A stretch of DNA of 64,000 nt, taken from Tetmemena sp. SeJ-2015 (Eukaryota > Ciliophora > Spirotrichea > Sporadotrichida > Oxytrichidae). This document shows positions 34,955 through 48,014 of the stretch, piece by piece. The stretch covers positions 148,447 to 212,446 of the forward strand of contig JAJKFJ010021810.1 in NCBI GenBank assembly GCA_027382625.1, written 5' to 3'. Within the stretch, counting starts at the first letter, position 1, and every line of letters begins with the position of its first letter. The position numbers and the translations under genes were made by a program. A model generated the notes under the pieces. That model saw only the letters and a list, made by a program, of their open reading frames with translations, searched no databases and was not told where the DNA came from.

Positions 34955-37900
34955 ATGTCCCAAGAATTAATTATTTATTAACTTAAGTTATATAAACCTA
35001 GAAAGAAAAAGGCCTTAAAATAGGAGACAAAAGGATAGAGATAGGGATGCAACAATCTTAGCAAACATTTTTCAAGGACTAGCAAAAGTCCTTCTACTAT
35101 TTATTAATTATATAATTAGAGTTTCTACCAGAACTACTGCAGTTAGTTTAGTACAGTCTCCTAGAGAATAATAAATGTCCAATATCATACAGCATTAAAT
35201 GAACAGCACCTCGAAGAGAAGAAGATAAGTTTTGAATATTTTGCTATGAAGGGACCGGATGAGGAAGACTTCAGTGAGATGGAAGATAATCATGAGAAGG
35301 ACATTTACTTCGTGATGTTAGAGAAGTTTAATGTGCCGGAGAACGTGGAGATCAGGACGCTCAAGCAATTCGTAGATCGAGAGGCTGCAACTACTGATGA
35401 ATTTAAGACTGCAAGAAAGGAGGACTCATATTTTATTTTACTCCAAGTTCTAGCTGGTTTATGATGAGAAGGACTCCAATAAGAAGACAAGCATCAACTA
35501 TGATGGCTCCGATGAAAATTACACATACTCTTAATTTATAGAAGTTGATTTAATTAGTCTGACGCCTCTATCAACAAGCAGACGTTGGTATCTAATTTAA
35601 TGTTCGACAACACTAATTCTCAAATAGAGGCATCGCCACAGTTTGCAGGTTCTTAAATAAAGCCTCAATCTGAATAGAGGTAAATAACATCTGCCCCTAC
35701 TCAAAGTCATCTCAATCCTGAAAAGACTTAAATGAGTGCTGTTTAAGGCAATAAAGGGAAACCCCACCAGCAAATGAGCCATGATGAGTACAGTTATTAG
35801 TTTCCACAGGAGAAATAAGTTTAGGAGGGGCTACTTGAGCAGATTCATGATTTCTCGAAAAAGGAGAAATTCATAAAAAATGTTCGACATATAATCTTAG
35901 TCTACCTATATCTCTCAACTTATTTATACTATTTAGACAAGAATGTATCACCAGTCATCAGGATAGATCAGAGGAGTTTCTGCGGAGTTATGACAAAAAG
36001 CTGAGGACTTACTTACTAAGAGAAAGGCTGGATGCTGAGAAAAGAAGGGCCTAAGAAAGAAACCGAGCTCAAAATAGATTCAGTCCCTAGGCTTCTAAGA
36101 ATCTTCAAAATATTATTAATTATCTATATATCTGATAGGAATGCTCAAAGATGAACTTAGTGCACTTTCACCATCAAATCTTCATCATAAGAGCTAAGGA
36201 TCTAAGCATGAACATCAAAGAGGAGTAAGAAAGAGTTCCTTTCTAATCAAAGACGGAAAGATTTCAAATTCTGGAAAGTACTCTCCCCCATCAGCAAGCA
36301 AGAACATCTAAACCATCAAAGTCTTTTTCTTATTGATAGCTTAATTTTAACCAAGATTTAGTTCGCAGATATGTTGCAAGACTTCTATATAACAGGACGC
36401 TTCAATAGATCCAATATTTGAGTAGAGGGGGCAGTTTAGTCTTGATTCTTCTGAAAAATTCTTAAGACATGGCTACTTCTACAAGCTTTCTTTAGTTCAA
36501 GTCAGATATCAGACCGAGAAAAATCAGATTCTCAGCTATCGCATAGTGTTCTCAAATGAAATCAAGTCATGTTCGCAGGGTCTAACTGTTGCCATGAATA
36601 GGATATTAAAAATTGTTAATATTCGGTTTTTATGGTGTATATTCTTCTCAAAAAATGGAGAAGAGCTCTATGTAGTTATGCAAGATAGCTTCGATTAAAT
36701 GATAAACATTCTAGTATTTAATCCGAATACTCTTGCCCTACAAAAGTAGATCAATATTATAAAGTTAAAAGCATATAGTTCTAAGTTGAATATTTCCTCG
36801 ATGAGAATCTCAAGTAAGAAAGATGTGAACTTATTTTTTCTTGTAGACTACCAGCTCTAGAATTAGAATATCTTAATCCAGAGAGTCAGACTAGCAGACA
36901 CATCCTAAGATGGCTTTTATGTGTAAGAGTGGCTGAGACATTCTTAAATTTTTATAGGTTTGCGGAATTGAATGACAGCTTTGTCATAATGAGAGAAGGT
37001 AAATAACCAACAATTGTCATGAGGAAAAAGTTCTTTAACAAAGAACACTGTAAGAATTTTAATATTACCTCATACATATACAGATACATTGAAAGACATA
37101 ATTGTGGATTGTCCAAAAGACCAAGTCAAAAATAAAGTTCGAGAAGAATCGTGTTTTGGTTTTAAAAAATTTTTATTAAAAATAAATAAATTTATCATAA
37201 AATTAAAAAATTTTAAAAGATAAAGATTAAAAACAAAAAACCCAAATAAAATTTGAATATTTGGGGTTTAATACAGAGATAAAGAAGTGTGAATGCAAGT
37301 GAGAGTTTAGACAACGATAAAATCTCAACTATAGGATTCTAGGTGAAAGAGATGGGAAAGTTTTCACTACAGCAAGCGCTGATGAAAGAAGGAATAATTT
37401 ACTTGATACTTTAGATGAAAGATAACATTGAGTAGAATTAATATGATTATGTCTTCATTTTAAAGAATGATGATGATAATCTTACCTAAGTTATCACAAT
37501 AGTAGCCGATAAAAAGCACCAAAATTTCAAAAGGGTAGACGTGATAGAGTTATCAGATCTCACTCTTAAAATTCACAACAAATACCTTTTTAAGAGAACC
37601 CTATTGTGCAAGTAACTGAAGTAAAATATAGTTTCTATCTCACTAAATTTAGAGAGTTCATTTCCTTCTACAAGCATCAATAAATTATAAATGATTTAAT
37701 GAATAAGGGGATGGTGATTTCTCTCGGAGGCATAAGCAACTTATTTAGAAGATCAACATAAACTAAGGAAGCCTCAAAATTACCAGCTCGACATTTTCTT
37801 CTATAACAGCACTAAAGTCTTGATAAGACTTGACTTTGAACTTTATCAAAGACTAACCATGGAATCTCTCAAGAAGAAACAAGGCAAAAGCACAAACTTC

Positions 37901-40900
37901 ATTTAAACTCTGAGTAAGACTTAAATATCGTAATTTTCTTTGCTAGATTTCAATAACGAGGCAATTTACACTTACCCGTATCTCGCTTAAATTTATGGGA
38001 ACAACATCATGCTCTTATCCTCAATCTACTCACCTCATATATTCTATCGAATAGACTTATTCACTGGTAAATTATTTTACTCTTTCTCATTTATAGAGTT
38101 TGTGAAATTCATTGACTTCCATCAAGATTAGCTAGTAATTTAAGATGATATTAAATTTATTCTACTGTAAATTTAATTGACAGCAATAAGACTCTTTACA
38201 GGCATAATTCAATAGTATTTATGTCTTTCGATCCATGTTCTCAAAGAATCAATCTTCAAAGTGTCTCTCTCCCGAGTATGATCGACTTGAGAGAGTACGA
38301 AGAGGAACGTGAAGAAGATGCAAAGTTCTAGTAGTTCAATTACTACAACTGCAGCAGGATGCAACTGGTTCAATAGTCTTTTGTTGGTAAAAAATATTCA
38401 TTAATTAATTCCTTTTAGAGGCGAGAGCTGTTTCAATATTGCAAATCAATCAAGGAACCTAAGATTAGCATACTCTCTTGCTTCTTTAAATGATCATATA
38501 CCTTTTTAATACTTCATGATTATTTATTTATGAAGTATGAGTTCATAATTATCAATGTGAGAAAGGAGAGCCACTTATACTTTCTAGATGGATGAGAACG
38601 CGCTTAACTTTTAGATCCTTCTAAGCAAGGATAATCTTAAGCTTTCAAGCATCCTAAGCGATAAAGTCCCGCCCAAGGGTAAGAAGCCAAGTGTAGTAGG
38701 CTATTAAGTGAGTTCTACATTGTCTATCATGACATAGAAAGCGGAAGAAAAATTGAATACCTTCAACTTTTGAAAATCAGTGACTGCTACAAGATCAACC
38801 TGGTTGATTCCATAGAGTACAAACTTTAAATTTTCATCTTCTTACTCTGTGATTATTTAATCTTTCTTTGGCGGATGATTTCGAACTGCTCAAGATTTAA
38901 ACTTCTAAATCTGGCAAGAGGCTTTACATTTTTGACAATAAGATGAGAATCGCTACCTACAAAGTAACTGAGGATAGCTTTGTCTAGAAGAAAAAGGAGG
39001 TTATTCTTCAAGAGATCTCTGAGGATTCAAAAATTTTACTCTATCAAAAAATTATTTTAAGGATATAAAGGAAGAGTAAGAGATGGAGAAAGATTTGCAG
39101 GATTAAATCCTCATCACCAAAAGCAGTCTCTACTTTAAGTCCTACTGCCTATAGAGAATCAATATTCAAGATCACAATAAGGCTTAGCTTTTAAGGTTCG
39201 AGAAAAAGAGAGTCAAAGAGATTATCACTTGACGATCCTTCTAAATTTAAGTTGTTGTAATTGTCTTTAATTTTTACAATAACGAGATTGGAACTAGCTA
39301 GATACTCATTTAATTTATTATCATTGGGCCTTTGATGTCTTAAGATCATAGCAGAATCCTACTTGTTTACGACCAAGCCTTTGCCGGGGAAGATGCGAAG
39401 CCTTTGGTATCAAGATTGAGTAGACAAGTAGGAAGGAAGAAATCTTTCACCTCTGGAACGGCAACAGGTCTTGCGAATTTCGGAATGGCTGAGGGACTTC
39501 AAGGCTCAAGCTCCTTTTTACTTTTCAAGCAATCATAAGGAAGAAATAGCATGGAGAATATTACCAGGAAGACGCTTACACTCTCAACAGCAATTAGAGA
39601 TGACAGTTCACATATTTATTTTTTAATTTGAGAGATGAAATGGAGAACTACCAAGATTACGTAGTGTTCGAAGGACCCAATCTTCATGAGAGATTAACTT
39701 TTATATTAAGACTTTTAAAGATACTTCAGTATCATCCATTAAGATGCAAGCTAATTATATTTTGATGTAACTATTTTATATACAAGCATCAGGGATTAAA
39801 TAAAATGCATTCAATATTTTAAGATTAAGTGCAGTTAGTAAGCTTTACAGCTTGCAACGACCTGATAGTGATCCTGGATTCGAGTATTTTGATGTTCGAT
39901 GGCTATGGTAACCCTCTCAATTTTAGCAAGGATAGTCAGATGGCAGACATTTAAAAGCATGCCGATTCTAAACTTATTATCAAACAAATAAAGATTAACA
40001 CCGATACTAAATCTACAGTTCTCCTTTTCGAGTGCTCTGATAAATACCTTAAACTTAATTGAGATGGATTATTTTTACCTTGTAGTGATCCTCTCTTATA
40101 CAGATGCAGTGCCGGAGCTGAAGTTGGTCGAGTCCTTTTCTAAAAGCTATTTCACTGGAAATTTAAACCACTCGATTCAAGAAATAGAAGAAGAGGGTGA
40201 GAGACTTAGTGATTCAGAGTTGATCGGAGGAGAGGTCCTTGTGAAAGTAAATGAGCATGCTGATTTGTACACACTAGTCATAGGAAGAGACTCATCTAAC
40301 ACGCAAAAATCCAAAGCTGTGTTCTACCACAATTTTGATGTCATGCACAAAGCATCCAGGAAAATAAATGAGAAGATCAATAGCAGCTAGGACTAAGGCA
40401 GCTAAGTCAAACGAAGCCAAATCAAGAATCTCAAGAAAAAGAAGGGATTAATCAATTTGTGTATACCTTTTAGAATCATGAAGAAAAATAGAGAATAAAA
40501 TTTAATCTACAAAAACAATACATCATGGCTTTATACATACTCTCCTTAAATTATTAAGCAAATCATCCATTGTAATATTAGAGTCTGGGAAGTTGCTAAG
40601 AGATTGCATAAGCCATTTCTCATAGAACGAATACTCTGCCTACAAACAACTGAAGAGGAGAGCTTACTGTACAGACCCATGCTCGGTGGTGAGTGAGAGC
40701 AAAGGTTCCTTTAAGAACCCGCTACAGATGATAAGACCCATCGAGTAAGTGTCCAGTGAGGGCTTGGCTTCCAATAGCTCTGAAACCCTCTCGATCCCTG
40801 ACCCATGGGATTGGAGGTAGAATTAGTCTAGACTTATTTAACCAGAGATGAAGCGAACTCAAAGTTTCCCAAGAAGACTTTTGGAGGGCGGGCCCTTTTA

Positions 40901-43900
40901 TTTAAAGTACGAGGACTCAAACATCTAGGGATTACACCTTGGCTATGGATGCTCTTAATGATAGTGAGCATGTTTTCCAGCCCCTCTAGCAACATGTAAC
41001 CCGAAGTAGGCCCCTTAGTAAACTAGCAAAAGTGTAGTCGAACTCATGAATACCATCAGAACTCCTTCTCTCCAGACGTGGTTTTTCTCAAGTGAGTCAA
41101 TACCCTAGAGCCTTTGCTCATTAAGTGCTAAATGACTTTGAACCGTAAAAGGCTCTCATAAATGTTGAGGCGCCCTTTCTGAGGTCTCCTTATGAAGTAT
41201 CATGATGCCCTCTGTATTAAAGGGGGAGTAGGTGGAGCAAGTAAAGCTAGCCTCTAGTTGCCATGTGTTCAATTATAAGCAAGAGCCCCCACCGAATCGT
41301 GAATGCGACCTCCAAGTCGTCAAGCACTAACTCAAATTTGGCTATGAGATATTGAATTGTGAGAGAGTTTCGATTGGAGGACTCAAAGCATAGAATTTTA
41401 GCAGTTCTTGAGCTCCTCTTCTATAGAATGCTAAGAATACGAAATGTTCTATTGCGGCTCCTCCAGCTGCAATTCTTTCTTCTTTGAATGACAAAGAGAT
41501 GACAGAGGATGGTTAAGAGCTGCCACCATGGTTCCATTACTCTTTTCATTCAGTGGCTCGCTGGAATCTTCAATCTAAAATTGCTTGAGCGTCTGCAATA
41601 GGACGCGCGAGTATCCATTTTAGAGAAGCTCCTCTACTGGATGTTTGGTTAGGTGCTCTTTAAGCTGGCGGGAATTCTTAAAGGCAGGAATATTTTCAGA
41701 GCATATGATGCACTCATACTTGCCTCTGATTTTCAACTGCTGATAGCAACCTTGGACTCTTTTGTGAATCTTAAGATGTCTTTTGAGTTCCTTTGGCTTA
41801 TAGATTTTCCCGCATTGCTGACAGTTCATCAATAGCCTAGGCTTCTAACCCTGTCTCTTTTAGCGGCCTAGTCTTTGCAACTACCAAAGCTGGAGCCACT
41901 ATTCGTATTGCTCCTCTCCTCGCTTTCTTTGCAGAGAGGCATTGGATATCTGATTGGAGCTCTATTTTATTTAGATTTATGTTGCTGTTTATGTTTTGCT
42001 TCTATTGGCTGTGAGGTCAGGTTGCTATTGGGGTGTGGCTTCCATATTAAATAGTTAGTGATTCTTATTAAATAATAAAACACATAAACTTAAGTCACCC
42101 TTTTAGCCATAGCAAGGCTCGCTCACCTCCTATACTCAGCCTGAATTGATTACTCACTCACTTCCCCCAAGGTAAGTCAAATATCCAATTCATACTTTTT
42201 GAGAAATCCAAGAACATCCATTTCATACCTTTGATGTCAAAACATCCAAGTCATACTTTTTACCAAATTTGAAAACATCCAATTCATACCTAATGCACTT
42301 TTTGGATAAAAAAACATCAAACATATCTGATTGCTATAGAAACTGGAGGTGCACCCTCCTCGTTCATGGAGTTACTTTCAGAGGAGCTTTCCTAGGAGAC
42401 ATAAGCTTATGTTCTCATTGTAGTTCACCCAATCATTAATTAAGCTCTCATCACCTACTATTAAGTACTCAAGTGCTTTATAACTTGGGAACTTAAAATC
42501 AAAATCTCAAATTTTAAAATAGCACTCAGAACGAGCTGGAGCTAGCAGTAGTCACCATGAACTCAAATAACAGAGCACAGACAAGTATAAATCAAACTCA
42601 CATTATAAGCAGCAGACAGCTCGAGCCACGCTTCAGCTCTAAGAGCGACCTCTACTCATACCTCAAGTTTCAAGGTAAGCTCTTCTCCATGCACTCTCAT
42701 GCTATCATAGCTGGCTTTCACCTACCTAGTCTGAAGAAGACAAGCCTGCGATTCCTCAGAGACGTCTTGTCAGGGCAGAAGCTGCTGATTAGGACGGCTT
42801 GGGGAACGTGCCTAACTATCCAGAGCTATTGTTGCCAGCATCTTTGAGATGGTCAAGAGAGATAAAGAGCTAATCCAACACCTCAGCTACTACGAGGATG
42901 TTGGAGAGCTGCCTGAGAGAAACTTCATGCTTGCCATACTCGGCACCCTCAGAGGCGACTTTCTTCAGCGTCTCGTACATGCTCAATAACAGATGAGGGT
43001 ATCAGGAAAGCTCGAGGAGGATAAGCTTGAGACTATTGAAATCAGCCCCGAGATGCTCCAAAGCCTGGAAGCCCAGCCATACTTTTAATAAGCTTTCAGT
43101 TGCATGAGCTAAGTTTAGAGAAAAAGGGCAGGGCTTTGGCTCTCTTGAAGGTAAGTCAACTGGGAAGCGATAACAAAAAAGAGGAAGAGGTATGAGATGC
43201 TCGCTTACGAGGGAAGGGAGGGCTTTCCCATCCTAACGGTAGTTCATAAAAATAGAGGCTTCAGGATCATGAAATGAGCGCGCTGAGATCTCCCCCAGCC
43301 AAGCGGCTGATGATATGAAAAAAGCTAGGTGTATAAACTTAAGTTCCCTTTAAAAATTAAACTTAATCACTCCCAAATTTACAGACTCTCGTTCCATCCC
43401 CTCAGGCCCCGCTCGATGGTCCCTTTTGAATCCACTTGATAATGGATCGGGTGGGCTCCCTATAATCTCTATATGCTGGCCTTGACTCACATTGAAGTCC
43501 TCTCTCGCTAGCGCTCTTTATAGTGTGCCCTTTACTCTGGAGAATACCCCCTCGAGGGGTTGAATGCAGACGAGTAGGGAGCATTGAAGATAAGCTCTAT
43601 GCGCGAGGCAGCGCATGACTGCGCCACAGCGCGAGAGTGATGGGCTCTGAGGTTGTCAAGGAAGACAATTAGCTTTTTCTATGGGTGGCGCTCCCTCAGC
43701 TGGGTCAGCTCTCTTGCGATGATCTCGATGGTGATTGACATCTCGCGCAGGGCAAAGCCTTCCAGGCCCGCGTGCGAGCTTACCATAACGAGTGCTGCCA
43801 TGGTGTCGAGCTTGATCCCCTCCTTAAGCAGGACCTGGTTCTGGTAAGGCTTAGCCCAGGACTTGATGGTCGCATGGTAAGGCTTAAAGATGGTCTCGTC

Positions 43901-46900
43901 AAGGTACACTATGTAAGCCCTATCGCCTACGAAAGAGAGCATTCTTCGGTATACTCTAGCTTATGTTCTCAGTATTTCATCCCGCTTCTTGCTGCTTAGG
44001 CTGTAATCACTCCGAGTCACCTTGAACTTGACGCCATGCGCTCGGTAAATCCTTCTCAGCGACCCTTTGTTTAGCAGAGACTCTGGGTTTTGGCGATGGA
44101 ACATGAGGCATCGCTGAGAGAGGCTGAGGTGTTTCCATGCTGCCAGAGTGTGGTCGCTCAAGAGAAAACAGAGGTGCTCGAATGTCAACTGGGCGCGTAG
44201 CTTTGTTCTATCGCAAAGCGGTGTCGAAGACCTGAGTGCCTCTCGACATGCTTTCTGTATGGAGAACAATCCTACTCCAGTCGCAGCCATGATCTAGGTG
44301 TAGGAGCAATAGACTAGGCTGCTTGCGGTGGGCGCCAAAGTTCTGAACCTCAGCAGGATAATTAGTTGTAAGAGCTATGGTGAAAGCGCCTTCCTGTGCA
44401 TTGGAAATGTTTAAAATTGTTCTATGATTAATTATTCTATCTTAACCCTTTATCTTCTGAAATCCTTCTTGAATATAAGATGATGATGATTACTGAAGAA
44501 GCAAGGAACCAATAAAACCCAAAGCAGCTAGCAAAAGCTTATCTATAAGAATCATGCTACCTTCGACTTTGAGATCATATCAGATAAGTATATAGCTTTT
44601 CAATTAAGTCTAGACATCTATTATGCATTTATAAATGCAATTTTCATCATATTTATGCAAGACTTGATAATTTGAAGGACTTGAGTGATCTTACAAAACT
44701 TGATCTTCAATTAAGAAAAGGAACTATTCACCAAATATAAACAACTCAATAAGATAATTATCTACAATTCAGCTATTTCCAGTCAAAGCATTTATAATGT
44801 TATGTTGTTTTAGCCATTTAAGTACTTCTATCTCATTACTTGGGACCTATCAACAAACAGAGAAGCTTAAACCCTTGAACTTAAGCCAAGCAAAGAGTAA
44901 AATCTCTAAAACTATAGAATCACAAAAAGTGTATCAGAAAGACTCAACTATTTTATCTCATATGAAGAGGAAGTTCTATTTGATGTTCGATATGAATATC
45001 CTTGCAGCTACTTCGAAGGCATCACCAAATATTAATGGGAATATTATATTTAACCAACTTCTATCAAAATAAGCACAGCAAAAATTAATCATAAGCAGCT
45101 GAGCAAATAAACCCACTAACTGGCCAAATAGTGATGCAAAGCAAATAGAATCTTTTGATTCCATATCACATCGGTTGCAACATGAATCAAATAATTTGTC
45201 AAAGTGATGAGTTCCCACTCTTGATAGCTTAATCTGCAACTATCCTCAATTTTCAGTATATGGAATTCCTACTTAAGTAGTATAGAGAGGCTAAGATTTC
45301 TACTTATGCTGAACTCAAGATTATGCTTCCCCTTCTCTAATTCCATGTGGACGGCTATAACTTATTTTATCTCTTTATCTTAAACAAAAATTAACTTCTT
45401 GCACTTCTTTTCTATCAATTCAACTTTCTTAGAAGACTTTTACACTTTGCTCTCAAGGACAACCTACGAAGATCCTGATTCTACCTCTGGCTATTTCATC
45501 TATTACATCCTTTTTTCTAATTGCAAGAACGAATCGCCTTTTGATAAGTGCATGAAATCTTACTCTCCAAAGTGCATAGAACTCATGCTTAACTGTGAAT
45601 TTATGTTCATACCCTTTTTCATTTTAAAATGCTGGATATCTTGCAGCTAGATGACTCTTATGACTATTTCGTCCACATAAAAAAGCATCTTCACGCTCTG
45701 CTCGAATTAAAATCAGAAAAGTTTGAATCATTCTTTGAAGAGTGCTCACAAACTAAGAGCCACAACGTCAAGACTATTTGGAAGTTTGTAAAGGACAAAA
45801 ATTACTTCACCAACAAGACCTGCTATATCAGTGATTAGTTTATACTCGATAGCCTAAGGATAAAGCAAGAGGAGTTAATCATCAGTCAAATGGCCGAGAG
45901 TGGAGCCACTGGACCAAATGTAAGCACCTTGAATTATTTGTATATCTAAGTTTTAAATAAGAATAGAAACAACAGTGAATTTCAGAGAGGTGATATAGAA
46001 CTCATAGATAATTAAGTTAGTGATTTGAAGCATCTGCAGAAAGTTAGATTTATACCCAATGAAAAGAAGCAAGATGGAAGGTTTGTATCTGTAAATTTCA
46101 ATGTTTATGACTTTGGATGGCTAATTCAGGATAAAGCAGGCTAGGAATTCATTACTTACTTAGCTAAACAGAGAACAGATTCAACAATCTATGATCTAGA
46201 GATAGTTCAGACTCTGATAAATTGTTAATGGATCATCCTTAGAAAGCAGATAATTCTTTATCAGTTCCTCCCACTGGTATTCTATCTGATATGCATCATA
46301 TAATTACTTAAATTTATCAATCATAGTCTACAACTCCTTCTTGAATGTGAATCTCTTCACTGAGGCTGCTTTTGAAAGAACAGAGGATGATGTGCTTCAC
46401 AAGTTTTAAATATTCCATTACACATTCGGCGCACTCTCAAGCTTGCTTTCTATATACTTCATCATTTATGGTTATAAGAAGTATAGGCAGTCCAAGTCCT
46501 GCAACAACTTGACTCTTCTTGGCTTCAATCTTATAGTTATCATCACTTACATCCTTGATACTTTGCTCTTCTTTGACTACAGTACTAAGACTTATGTGGA
46601 GTATGTAGATTAAAATTAAGTTTCTGTTTTAAAGATTCGCCTATGAGAGACACTTTCAAGATAATTTCCACGTTGGTAGTTATCTCCTGCTATGTTATAT
46701 TCCTTTTGAACTTGCGAATCTTCGATAAGTTTGCGGCTATGATAAACATGATATTTTACGTGGTGATTGGCAGCTTCCGCTTCCTAATCATCTTCTTCAT
46801 CATAATTTGGGCTTTTGGCAACACGATATTCGTTATGCAATCTAAAGTTTACATATTGTGCTAATTTTTTAAAAATCTCTAGATGCAGTAGAGAACGGTG

Positions 46901-47828
46901 GAGAAAGGCTGGCTGGGCCAACGATCTTCACCGCCTTCATGTTCTCTTACAGGACCGCACTAGCAGACATATAAATTGACAGTTTTGACGCAGTGAGCAG
47001 ATTTTCATGGCTGTTCTGGCTTTTCTTTATGGTATAGAGTGTGCTTATCCTTATTGCTTTGATAAATTTGCTTATCGCCCTGATGTGTGATATCTACTAC
47101 CAGGTTATGCTCCTTAGGAAGAACGAACGCTACAAGATCAAGTGCTAAATCATCAGTGAGAATCGCATATCTTTGATGTTTTCTTATAATTGGTATTAGA
47201 ATGAATACCTGTTCGACAGGAAGAAGGTGTTCAAGGATGCTAAGTATATAGTTGTAGCAGAGGTGGAGAAACTTGAGAGGAACTCATCTAAATCCTAGAA
47301 TGCATCATCAGAGTGGAACGGACTCATCAACAGCATGCAGCAGAGTCTCAAGACAGCACTCAAAGAGAGCTAAGGAAACTTCAGAGACGAGGTATGGGGA
47401 CTTGAAGATAAACTCAGGCATCTAGCGACCAAGGTAGAAGCACTCAAGGCAGAAGAGGAAGGAGAGAAGAAAGATAAGAGAGCTCTAGCTGCGAGTGTTG
47501 AATTTAGCTGCCTTAGACTTTAAGTGTTTATAGATAAGAATTACTAAATGGATAAATGGAGAAGCTAGTAGGAAAGATAGAAGAGATAGAGGGGCGTATC
47601 ATAGGACAGCAAAATAAGCAAGTACCAGAAAACAACTAGTCAACTTTCTCTGGCCAAGCAAAGGCTTTCGAGAAGAAGGAAACTTTTAAGTTCGTAAAGA
47701 GCATCAGCCTCCTTCGCTCTCAATCTAGGGTTTAGTCGATAAAAAGAGTAAGAGCAGGAACTGCCGTTGGCAAAAGCAGATTCAATTCATAGTTAAACAA
47801 TAACAATAACAAGGACTTCAATTTATGA
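34955..47828 (+). CDS. Giant TRP/polycystin-type channel protein, split by a transposon IES
   Basis: From ATG 34955 a long polar N-terminal part contains a series of beta-rich segments (for example VILQEISEDSK, SRILLVYDQAFAGEDAKP) that may form WD-like propellers. After the 4-kb TBE-containing IES the frame resumes as LIYKNHATFDFEIISDKY. The C-terminal third carries membrane helices: LYQFLPLVFYLICIIQLLKF (about 46260), TLLGFNLIVIITYILDTLLF (about 46515-46575), a helix near 46670-46710 and MIFYVVIGSFRFLIIFFIII (about 46750-46805), then a pore-like segment with FTAFMFSYRTALAD and a last helix LILIALINLLIALMCDIYY. This is the ion-transport pattern. A Lys/Glu coiled coil and an Asn-rich tail end at TGA 47826-47828. 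Many IESs are present; two are listed. Confidence 0.65.
38149..38180 (+). other. IES, pointer TGA
   Basis: TGA occurs at 38146-38148 and 38178-38180. Removal joins HQDQLVIQDDSNKTLYRHN. Retention continues to a TGA near 38280. Confidence 0.7.
40523..42045 (-). pseudogene. TBE zinc-finger/kinase-like ORF, frame-broken
   Basis: From ATG 42045 a Gln-rich start leads to two Cys2-His2 units: CQQCGKIYKPKELKRHLKIH and CIICSENIPAFKN...HLTKH (about 41830-41640). After a polar linker a kinase-like part appears in changing frames: MLTIIKSIHSQGVIPRCLSP in place of the catalytic loop and SLDTYSMGLIICSGFLKEP in place of the alpha-F helix. The canonical HRD is not seen. The C-terminus reads NITMDDLLNNLRRVCIKP before TGA 40523-40525. 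The frame changes near 41390-41100 and a TGA near 41390 suggest it is broken, although undetected introns could explain some. Confidence 0.65.
42178..42300. repeat. Degenerate tandem repeat inside the TBE element
   Basis: The core ACATCCAATTCATAC(C/T)TTT recurs four times with few mismatches at about 42184, 42215, 42243 and 42275. It sits between the divergent zinc-finger/kinase ORF and the small basic ORF, where a shared regulatory or transposase-binding region would be expected. Confidence 0.75.
42557..43277 (+). CDS. TBE small (~22-kDa class) ORF
   Basis: The function in TBEs is unknown. From ATG 42557 it reads MNSNNRAQTSINQTHIISS. A GT-AG intron-like segment (about 42675-42730) separates it from SEEDKPAIPQRRLVRAEAAD, then VKRDKELIQHLSYYEDVGEL and MLAILGTLRGDFLQRLVHAQ. 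A second intron-like segment (from about 43150) leads to a basic KKRKRYEML and the end FRIMK at TGA 43275-43277. The frame between introns has no nonsense. It is transcribed convergently with the transposase ORF. Confidence 0.6.
43380..44290 (-). pseudogene. TBE DDE transposase with a frameshift before the third catalytic residue
   Basis: From ATG 44290 a helix-turn-helix-rich N-terminal part includes LLNKGSLRRIYRAHGVKFKV. The catalytic core has AYIVYLDETIF (first Asp, about 43915), KKLIVFLDNLRAHHS (second Asp, about 43660) and then FNAPYSSAFNP. Here the frame shifts: the expected Pro-Leu-Glu continuation (LEGVFSRVKGTL) is in the next frame, consistent with loss of one base near 43555. The third acidic residue is therefore out of frame. 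The family is Tc1/mariner/IS630-like, as in TBE 42-kDa transposases. The 3' end is not clearly defined. Confidence 0.75.
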
Positions 47829-48014
47829 ATTTTATTATGGGAAATATTTTACAAGGGTGAATCAGATGTCCCCTCGGATAAAGAATGATAGAACTCTTAA
47901 ATATATAATGAATAAACTTTCTTAATTTTATCCAAATAATGATTGAAGCTAGTATTTCATCAAATTTGCGCCATTAGAATAAAGTATAGACTCCACATTA
48001 TTTGTATGTCACAA

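Larger units (their letters stand above)
40510..44545 (+). mobile_element. TBE-like transposon occupying one 4.04-kb IES, pointer ATCTA
   Basis: ATCTA occurs at 40505-40509 and 44541-44545 on either side of a segment with three divergent or convergent frames: a zinc-finger/kinase-like ORF, a small basic ORF and a DDE transposase. This is the gene set and size (about 4 kb) of telomere-bearing elements (TBE) of Oxytricha and relatives. Excision at the pointer restores host-gene frame. I do not see the telomere-like terminal inverted repeats of canonical TBEs, so the ends may have eroded or the element is a relative. Confidence 0.75.
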
